Source of the DNA: Branchiostoma floridae
Taxonomy: Eukaryota; Chordata; Leptocardii; Amphioxiformes; Branchiostomatidae
Assembly (NCBI RefSeq): GCF_000003815.2
Contig: NC_049990.1
Coordinates: 6,355,497-6,419,496, forward strand
Direction: 5' to 3'
DNA length: 64,000 nucleotides
Positions 43,870 to 64,000 of this stretch are shown here, piece by piece (the first letter of the stretch is position 1; every line of letters starts with the position of its first letter). The notes beneath the pieces are model-generated. The model saw only the letters and a program-made list of their open reading frames with translations. It was not told the origin of the DNA and searched no databases. The translations under genes were made by a program, and so were the position numbers.

Positions 43870-46712
43870 CTAATATGATTTTTTCTTTTTTTCGCCACTG
43901 ACTAACTTTAACACACTTCTAACCATTTTTCCAAACCAATAAACGCTCATAAGCTCGAACACGGTGTGAGTGCCAAGGGCGGTAACAATGCTCAGCCAGT
44001 CAAACTGGAACATTCTGCCCGAGAGGACCAAGGGAAGGATGTAGTACCAGTAGAGAGGGATGGTGGCGATTCTGCACAGGAAGAACACGACCACGAAACA
44101 GATGCCGTTCACGAGGTAGGCCTGTGATGTTTTTTGTCCGAGTTCGAGGAGGGCAACTCTGGAATTTAAGAAGACATATTACAAAATTTAATGTAAATGC
44201 ATTATGTTTTCATCAAGGTTTTGGATGTATATTACCAAATCTTTTATATGAAAGTAACATATACTATATGTCAATATGGCTTTGCAATGAATGCAAGCAA
44301 AACCTATGATAGTTCACCTTTATCTGTGTTCAACAACAATATTTAAAGATATTATTAAGTTGATGACAATGGTTTCAAATTGGCTACATGTATATTTCCT
44401 TTGACTTGATGACCCTAAATACACTTTAGAAATAATAGATATGTGCTACGTCACAATGATGTAAACATTTATTTATTTTTTTAATCTTAAATTTTAGTGA
44501 CTAAAACATTCAAGACAAACCTGATGCTTTGGAAGGGGTTTGAGAGCTCCATCATTATTCCCAGGTTCATATGCCAGGGCAAGATCCCTACAAACTGAAT
44601 AATATAGAACTTGGGTTAACATTAGAATAAAATGAAAGTGCAGTATCACAGGAATGTTTCATGAAGTATGTTTTGAAGGAAATGCTTCATTGTTTGAGGA
44701 GCACCACACCCTGAGCACATTAAAGGACCAACTGAATCGAAAAGAATAGGGGTCCTTCCTGGTGTCAGTGATTCAAACCCTACAGTCCTTTGGCCGCAGA
44801 TTGGGCAATTACTGTTGTATTGAGGTCACCTGAATTAGTGCCGAATGGCAGCAGCTCAAGGCCCTTGCGATTTAGTCCTGCCTATTGTAAGCTCCTCGCA
44901 ATTCAGCCCCTGGTTGCAAAGAGAGAGTAGTCGTCCCACTTAAATAATAATAACAGTAAGTATCTTACCACTGCTTGGGATCCAGTGATCAGGCTCACCA
45001 GGTGATGAGCCAGTATGTCCATTCCAAACACCTGCTGTTGAGCCGTCAGTACAAGTTCTAAAAAAATTAAAGAAAATCTCTAGATCTGTGTCTGTAAATT
45101 ACTTGCCAAAATATTAATCGCAACCATGTCCATGTATACATGCTACACTCTTACATGTCATCCTTAGGTTCTTTACTTCATTTACACAACTTGGCTAATC
45201 CACTGTCTAAAGTGTGTTCTAACACTAATTACTACATGTACATAGAATACTTGATGTGCCAAGAACTATAGATGCAGACATACCCAGTAAAGACATCCTC
45301 ACTTGATAGCTTTAAACAACATTTTGCAGTCAGATGTGTAAACTTTAAGGTAAGGTGTGACAAGTCGTTCAGTGTATTATTATTGTCTGTGTGTTAAATG
45401 TCAAAGAGCGGTCATACCAGCTGTATTACAATGTATGTGTAGATACAGACTACCAAGAACAGTTTTTTTTTCAAATAATGTAATTATAACCGTTTCGATT
45501 ATACAAACCGGCTAAGATTCGTCCCAGCCATATTCCTCCCAACTGACGAACAATTGGATTTGGTCTGAAAAGAATGGAGAACACTCAACGTTTTGTTGTA
45601 CATTATGGAAGCTTTCATCATACAGTATCTCATTCATAAATTGATAAGCTATAGCCTCTATTAGTCGGTTGAGTCATTAGGTTACTAAATACATATTTAA
45701 AACTTGTGCGAGTGTGAGAATAAAAAAAGTTGCCTTTACCATGAAGTCTATATGGTTAAGAAAGTTTGAACAAATCACTGAACACCCTATAGTCAGTGTG
45801 GACTAGTTGTACATTTTTTTGGTTTTCACTTACTCATATCTGAGTGGTGAGACGTCGGACCTGAAGAGCAAGATGTACAAGGACAGGGCGTTCTCCACCA
45901 CTGTCACCAGTATGGAGGCAGGGCTGAGACAAAAACAGGAGTTAAAAACGCCTCCGCACCTAAGGCGTCACAAAAAAAAAAAAAAAAAACAGCAACCACG
46001 GCGACGCATTGAATACTGTAAACTCATTCATGTTTGCGGTGATTCAATTTCGCAGTAAGGAAAAACTGGAGTGTTTGCGGTGGTTTTGAGTTCGTCATAA
46101 CTCTATAACATAACTGCTATGTATAGTGTATACAGTAATGGAAACGCTGGTACATTTACGGACAACCACCTGCTGTCGACAACCCTTGATAGTCTCATGC
46201 CAGAATAACTAGCTCTATATAATTTCAATAGCCATATCTATATATCAATGGTCAATATACTACCAAATTTCATACTGGCTAAGGAATGAAAAGTAATGAC
46301 AACATTTTTTTAAGTATAAAAAGGGAAGGATGCAATTTTCTTAATGCAATACTTATCACAAAGACTATGTCTTTAAGCCCCCGTCCAATTTGTAAAGGGA
46401 GCAGATTTTTAGCGAAAATTACAGCTGATGCTCGGGCGATGTTGAAATTCGGCGAGCTCTGGCCGATCTACAAATTTCTCGGCCGACGTTCGCTTAAATT
46501 GTAAAGACCGGGCTTTGCAAGAGAGAGGGGTGTAGAAAGCTTTGAAGTACTTCTTACTACAACTGGAGTCTTTTCTGCGTGCTCGGACTCGCAGCCCTGT
46601 AAGACTGGAACTGTCGCAACACCAGCGGTGAGAACACCTTCGACAGGAACAGTTCGGTCAGGAAGGTGATCAGAAGGATGACGTAAGGCGACATGTCCTC
46701 AGGCAAGGTCAT
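43870..46712 (-). CDS. TLC-domain membrane protein (TLCD4/TMEM56-like), 250 aa
   Basis: Exons on the minus strand: 46712-46558, 45923-45834, 45564-45509, 45057-44969, 44594-44521, 44158-43870 (stop 43872-43870); phases fit. An AG acceptor at 46734-46733 suggests an upstream non-coding exon. TLC (TRAM/LAG1/CLN8) proteins are ER or plasma-membrane proteins with several helices that act on or sense lipids. Visible features are an N-terminal helix (VILLITFLTELFL), SLYILLF, the paired histidines DILAHHLVSL (118-119), MELSNPF, and AYLVNGICFVVVFFLCRI near the C-terminus, in the order seen in TLCD4. It ends in a lysine-rich tail EKKKKSY. Assignment among TLCD paralogues is uncertain. Confidence 0.85.
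44308..44410. repeat. Family E MITE, half copy
   Basis: TAGTTCACCTTTATCTG then AAGTTGATGACAATGGTTTCAAATTG, without a clear right end, in intron 5 of the TLC gene. Confidence 0.5.
44690..44800. repeat. SINE/LINE tail fragment
   Basis: CACATTAAAGGACC, ATCGAAAAGAATAGGGGTCC and TGGTGTCAGTGATTCAAA match the tail seen at 54150-54240 and 63170-63250 in the same orientation. Confidence 0.5.
46013..46125. repeat. Family F repeat fragment
   Basis: TACTGTAAACTCATTCATG, GTGATTCAATTTCGCAG and TTTGCGGTGGTTTTGAGTTC, in the TLC gene intron 1. Confidence 0.65.
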
Positions 46713-46904
46713 AGTTGATCTCAATTTTCTTCTCAGCGTCTAACAGCAGAACAAAGAATGTTTACCAGTGGTGACAGATTTAACAAAAAGAGGGAAAACG
46801 TTGAAAGAGCACAGATAATAAAAAAGGTTCTGTAAAAAGTTATCCCAAAGCCTTTTTATGGGGGCAGTAGTGACTATGTATCAAAGTTTTATCCACTAAC
46901 ATTG

Positions 46905-47080
46905 TGTCTAGGGCACGGTATTGGAAGGCAGAGCCCGTCCCTCTCCTTACACAACTATTTACCTCGAGTACCTCCCCAACCGAAGTCGGGGTTACCCATT
47001 CTTACACCTGGGTGGAATGAGGAAAGCCGTGTATAGTGCCTTTCTCAATGACAACAATGAGATCCTGAAAAAAAAAACAT
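46905..47080 (-). repeat. tRNA-derived SINE, copy 3 (truncated)
   Basis: TGTCTAGGGCACGGTATT, CCCCAACCGAAGTC and CACCTGGGTGGAATGAGGAAAG match the copies at 1590 and 10815. The tRNA-like head is largely missing. Confidence 0.55.
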
Positions 47081-49850
47081 ACATATTCTAGCCCTATCTA
47101 ATTATGGTCGCGGGAGAGGAGAAAGATGCTTTCTCCATTGCTATGGCGAGATATGACGTTACAAATCATAAATGGAGTAAAATGAGACCCATTCCGCCCT
47201 TGTTGCATGTGCCTATCAATACTTCTGATACTACCAAAAATGTACGAAGATTCAAACTCAAACAGCAATGACGTTGACCTACCGTAACGTTACCTGTCAG
47301 TTTCGACAGTCGGACGTCACAACAACGTGCACGTGGACCTTTCGCTGCACTATCGACTTCAAAGTACTCGAAACACAAGCTTGCAATGACCGGCGACGAT
47401 GTGTCTCTTTCACTCGTTCTTCAAACTATGTACAGTTGTTAACATAGACTTCTTGTCCTTCAAACCTATTCAAAGCCCTTAATCATAACCAGTTGGACAG
47501 GTATCGTATCACTACTGGGCCATTATGTAAGTTGAGGACAAGACTAGTACTAGTATGTGATAAGAATCTAAAGCACATTACCGGGCCACATCGCTGTTAT
47601 GTACAGTGACCTCGCCGTACATTCTGCCAGCCATTAATAATAGGCCATGTTAACGTTGATTCGATTATAACTTAAGAACCTCTGGATGGATTACGATGAT
47701 ATTTGGGGTAGGTGTTGGGAAGAAAAATGTCATTGTCAATTTTGGGCCCCCTGGCATGTGACCATGGTACTGCAGCAGAAACTCCGTTTTTTTGTATCCT
47801 TTGACCTGAATGTGCTATGGCCTTGTTTTGTAAGTGCATCCAGCAGTTCGGCGGAGCAGAATAAACGGTCCCTAGCGGTCCATGATGTGTACGATATTAT
47901 TCACCAAGCGGTTTAGGAAGGAAGTGCAGCCTGGTTCCCAAAGCAGAATGAACGTTTACGGTTTAACCCCAGCTAAACGACGGAAGCCTTTGCATGCAGC
48001 GGAACGCGTTTGACATTTTCTAATCGAAAGTTGAGACGCAAATCTCTCCTTACAGATATTGATATCAGGCTTTACGATATTTTTATTTAACGTTGACATT
48101 GACCTAGATTATGGTCATGGCAAAGGTCGGTGGCATTCAAGCAGATGAGAGGAGAAATCATGTAGCTTTCAAAATATATAAGCACAAAATCATCATACGT
48201 TGGCTTCGTGTCTGTTGATTCTACAGTACGCACGTGTATTGTATATGATGTGAAGATACGGCCATTGCAATAACCCGGTACGCATGTCTATCGTGGATCG
48301 GGAGGGCCCTCTTCGGTGCACTTGGGCCTCGGCGCCGACCGGGTTAACTATGGCACTCGGTAGTAGTTTTACGGGGTTGGTTTTTGTTTCGTGTGTTAAT
48401 TAGCATTAATCAGGTTTATTTTTCAGTAATCATAAGTGTAATTACATTAATTATGCAAAACATCAACAGCAATGCTAGTTCATCTTTATCCGCGGGGTAA
48501 TCTATATCCATTGCTATATTGATATTTTTAATATGTATATCAAGTCTACGGACAATAGTTTTAAATTGTAACAGTACAGTCTTATTCAGTATAAATTAAA
48601 TCTAACTTAACCGTTGCATCCCCGCGTTGAAAACACTTAATATATTTGAATACAACACATAAGTTCTCTCTGTTGGAAAGTCAAGACACACGAAGTGATA
48701 AATTTTAGATTGTCCTGCAGTCAAAGCATCTGCCCTTATATAGTTAGGCCGCGCCAATTATATAACCCAGGCCAGTAGTTAGTAAATACTAGTACCCTAA
48801 AGGGACCGCTGGTATCATAAGCCGAGATATACCAGGCACCTTCTGTTAAGCTGGGCCTTATCTCTGACCCTGGGCAAGGATATGGGTGCTTATCAAGACA
48901 ATCCATATCTGATTGATATCTACGAAACCACAATTATGAAATATATTCCAATGCCGAGGGTGGGGGGTCGTTTGGGTAATTCTTATGAAGGATTTTGGCT
49001 AAAAGTTCTATACTGAAGATTCAAAATTTCACATTTTGACTGAACATTCTGAAAGTTTAAATGGATCATCCCGAAGGACACTTCTATTAATCCATTCACC
49101 ATCTCCTAAATGGCGATATATGAATATAATATTAATAATAAACCCAACCTGTTTAGACATAGCCAATACTAGCATTAGAGTAGAATACGGTTCATAACTG
49201 TCCATTGTCACTTGTATATCTACTATGTTTATTCCATGGACTTGCAATAGCCCTAGGGCATGAACTTGCAAATAAACTTCTTCTTATATATATTAAAACT
49301 ATTTTCAAAGTTTTGAAGGTAAAAGAGTACTTAGAGGTCAACATGATCATGAGTCATTCTATAAGCAGTTTGGAGGGTTAAAATAATCTTCGGATCAGCA
49401 AAAGTAGTAAATCATTTGTCCCCTTTTAACACAACCTTCGGCTTAAATCATCTTCGTTGCGTGGAGCGAGTATCATATAACCGCAGGCATGTTAGGGTGG
49501 GACACGCATATCACTGTTTCGTGGAACCACGACTTTAAAATTGGGACATTGGCTGCTAGACATTAATATCAAAATTGATGGCACCTGAAGATATTTCAGC
49601 ATTTCCATCGACAATTTGGCCCATATGAACATATAAAGATTTTGAAGGTAGGAAAACAAGCGTTATGAATGGATTTTGAAAAAAAAACACCACAGAAATT
49701 GCCAGAAATCAAAAGATGTGAAACAACATAATGTTTTATCACTGCCTCTCGAATGTTCCAGTGGGTGACGGTTCACATCAGAAGCAGCTTAAAAGCTAGA
49801 ATTATTAACTTTATATTTTTAAAGACGTTCGTCTCTGTTCGGTTTTCTAA
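47081..49850. other. Spacer between the divergent TLC-domain and SMYD genes
   Basis: A family E half copy lies at 48474-48600 (GTTCATCTTTATCCGCGGGG). Otherwise I see no repeats, conserved frames or RNA genes. It should hold the promoters of both flanking genes, but no motif decides where. Confidence 0.5.
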
Positions 49851-58530
<8,680 letters not shown>

Positions 58531-60874
58531 GTTTGTTGTAGTGAGAACAGGATTGTACATGGTGCTATGATGTGGTCAGAAACCCTCAAAACGCTTTCAC
58601 AAGACACATGGAAAGCACTTATAGGCGACATATTTGCTCCTTGCATGTACATGTACATATCATGCAAAGAATACATTGAATTTACAAATTCCCCATGGTG
58701 CTAATGTATGCAAGACAGTAGTGTGTATGACCAGGCAAGAGTTGTTAATATATGGCAAAATTAGAAGAACCTTAGTGAGATAGACCTGAAATACAAGATG
58801 TTGCTGGGATGAGTAGGGAAATAGAGGATGTCACCAGTTGCCATTTCTTGACTGGGTCGTTGCCCCCGGCGTGAAAGCTGAGGTATTGCAATCAGTTGGT
58901 GTGTTTGTCCGCAGTTATGTGACTATTGCAGAGGGGCAGTAGTGTAATAGGTTACTTGGAGTATTGGAAGTATGGTTTGGCTTGGGTGACTGTTGGGTCC
59001 AATGGTGTTGTAGTTAACATTGAGAGCCAATACGACTAATGCCTAAATCCACACAGTATTGTCAGGTCGTTTGGAGTACCCACAATGAGGTTCAACCAAT
59101 TGTTTCAGGTTCTTGAAATTTCGTAAATAGGTAGAGCGTTGTAGTCAGGTTGTACAGTACAGTTGAGAAAAGGATGCATGCAGAAGTTGTCGTCGTCCAC
59201 AATTGACAACTTCGAGGTAGTGAAGTTATTTAATCTTGTTTGAGATAACATATTAAGGACACATTTAGAATTGATGCCAAATAAAACAAGACGAAGTCTC
59301 AAGAGACATGCATATAAAAATGTACCAGGGTATTTGTTTAAAGTGACGTCTTTTGAGTACACCCTTTCCATTAAGTACAAAATGTACACATCAAATAATT
59401 CCATCATTTTATCGTGTGTTTCTTCATTGAAAACAAAATTTACAAAATTGTTAGATGCTTAAATACTACAACAATATCTCCCTTCACCATGTATGGACAA
59501 ATATACATGTAGCTAACTGAAGATACCTGATAAACGGAACTTTACAACTAGAACCATTACGTCCTGGAGGAAACGAAAATAACACAACCTGAATTGAAAA
59601 AGTTACATAAGATATAGAGACTGTAATTGTTTGGTTTAGCCACCAAAGACAATGTGATTCTTTCCTGGACGGCTACAAATCTTTTAAGACCAGTCCTTAA
59701 TAAATATTCCGGATAGACTTTTACTTTGACACACAGCTGTAAACAAAGAATTCTTTGCCTGTAGTACTACAATATCTTACAATACTTTACTCCACTTATG
59801 CCATACTCTCTATACAGTGCTCAAAGTATCATGTAGAAATGAAAAATAGAGAATTTCTTATCAGTAATTTGCTTCTAAGAATAAGTTACCACACAGATAC
59901 AGCGATTCCGCTTGACAAAAATATTGCTGAATTATCATACACTAAACTGAAAAGTATTGCATAGAATTTCTCTATTTATACTAATGACAGTCATGTACAG
60001 AATGTATAGCATGAAGCAGCAATAACTTTGTAAATGTTTGTGTTTGTGTACATCAAAGTGTCATTGGGTTGTAAGATCCATGGTTACATGACTACATTAT
60101 GTGAAACATTTAAGCAGCATTTCCTACAGTCAACTTTTACTTTAGTTTTAGGCCACACTGACATGATTACATGGATATCAAAAAAAGTTTTGGTTCAAGT
60201 AATTTTTTGTAAGGTGTATCGGTACATGCATTTTAAACCCAAATGAGTTAGGTCTTCCAAAGTCTACGAAGAAGGTGTGAAAGAACAAAAATATAAAGAC
60301 ATGACTAATTTTTTCTACCAAATTTTGATGAATTAACCCCCTACAATAACTTATGATTGCATAGAAAAGTGAGAATTCCATTTGATACATCACTTGTACC
60401 TGACACACAGATTACATTTTGTCCAACAGATAGCAGTGAATGTGCAGCCAAAAAAGAGAAAGAGAATGTAGTATCTATAGTTCTTGCAACCATTTTAAGT
60501 GTCATGGAACTGAGAATTTCACACTTGTTGCCTCCAACACTTTTCATTTGGAAAGACATTGAGGACAAAAAAATACATATTAGTCAAGTCAGTTAACACA
60601 TGTACAAAACAGTCTTATATCTTGAATACTATTCTTTTGAGATCTTTGTATGGGTCAGGCTGTAAATATTAGACTGAAAGACCATTGACTTTGAGTATGG
60701 AGAATAAGTTATGATGGACATATGTCTAATAAAAGGAGGACGGTGTATGCTTGGCACAGATGCATACATACATTGTGATAATTCCATTTGTTGTTGATGT
60801 TACCAGAAAATGTATCTAATTTCCAAATTCAAGTGATTTCTTTTCCATGAAACATTGAATCCCTCGTGATGCTG
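58531..60874. other. Spacer and 3'UTRs between convergent SMYD and ABCC4-like genes
   Basis: A solo family A MITE end (AGGCCACACTGAC) lies at 60150. No second end or gene is seen, and the short frames here are not recognisable. Confidence 0.5.

Positions 60875-64000
<3,126 letters not shown>

Overview
The window is animal nuclear DNA, most likely from a cephalochordate (amphioxus, Branchiostoma). The genes have many small exons with GT/AG introns, their products look like chordate orthologues, and the introns and spacers are packed with short inverted-repeat elements, tRNA-derived SINEs and microsatellites, as is usual in amphioxus. The species call is inference. All exon models were built by eye from splice signals, matching codon phase across each junction and family conservation. 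No transcript data were available.

Layout, left to right. (1) 1-8368, plus: the 3' part of a ZC3H13-like gene, a subunit of the m6A RNA methylation complex; its 5' part lies off the left edge. (2) 10557-11753, minus: a two-exon insulin/relaxin-family peptide gene, preceded by three broken tandem copies of its leader and signal-peptide segment (to about 12310). (3) 12.4-20.3 kb: no gene seen; a tandem segmental duplication, several MITEs, an inverted-repeat nest with a 100-base assembly gap, and a (CATC)n tract. (4) 20360-34191, plus: a complete 16-exon monoamine oxidase gene of 512 codons plus stop, with a second, phase-compatible version of exon 10. (5) 36358-42347, plus: a type II membrane protein with six cytoplasmic YEQA repeats and an extracellular NHL beta-propeller. 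(6) 43870-46712, minus: a TLC-domain membrane protein. (7) 49851-58530, plus: a SMYD-type SET/MYND methyltransferase. (8) 60875-63544, minus: the 3' end of an ABCC4/MRP4-like transporter with two alternative last exons; the rest lies off the right edge.

The genes do not form a pathway. What links them is a structural habit: short local direct duplications at exon ends. They are seen in the relaxin-like leader, MAO exon 10, the MAO stop/3'UTR, the TLC-gene last exon, the NHL-gene exon 6 and the ABCC4 last exon. Two of these (MAO and ABCC4) look functional. In MAO the two exon versions carry Phe or Ile at the residue that separates human MAO-B from MAO-A, so one locus could make two active-site types by splicing. 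In ABCC4 both alternative ends finish in a class I PDZ-ligand motif.

Repeats that recur here are: family A MITE (ends AGGCCACAC), family D (AATCTCCAAGCAGATC), family E (GTTCACCTTTATCCG), family F (TTCGCGGTGGTTTTGA), a tRNA-derived SINE, and a long inverted repeat carrying a tRNA-like gene with an oligo-T terminator in each arm.
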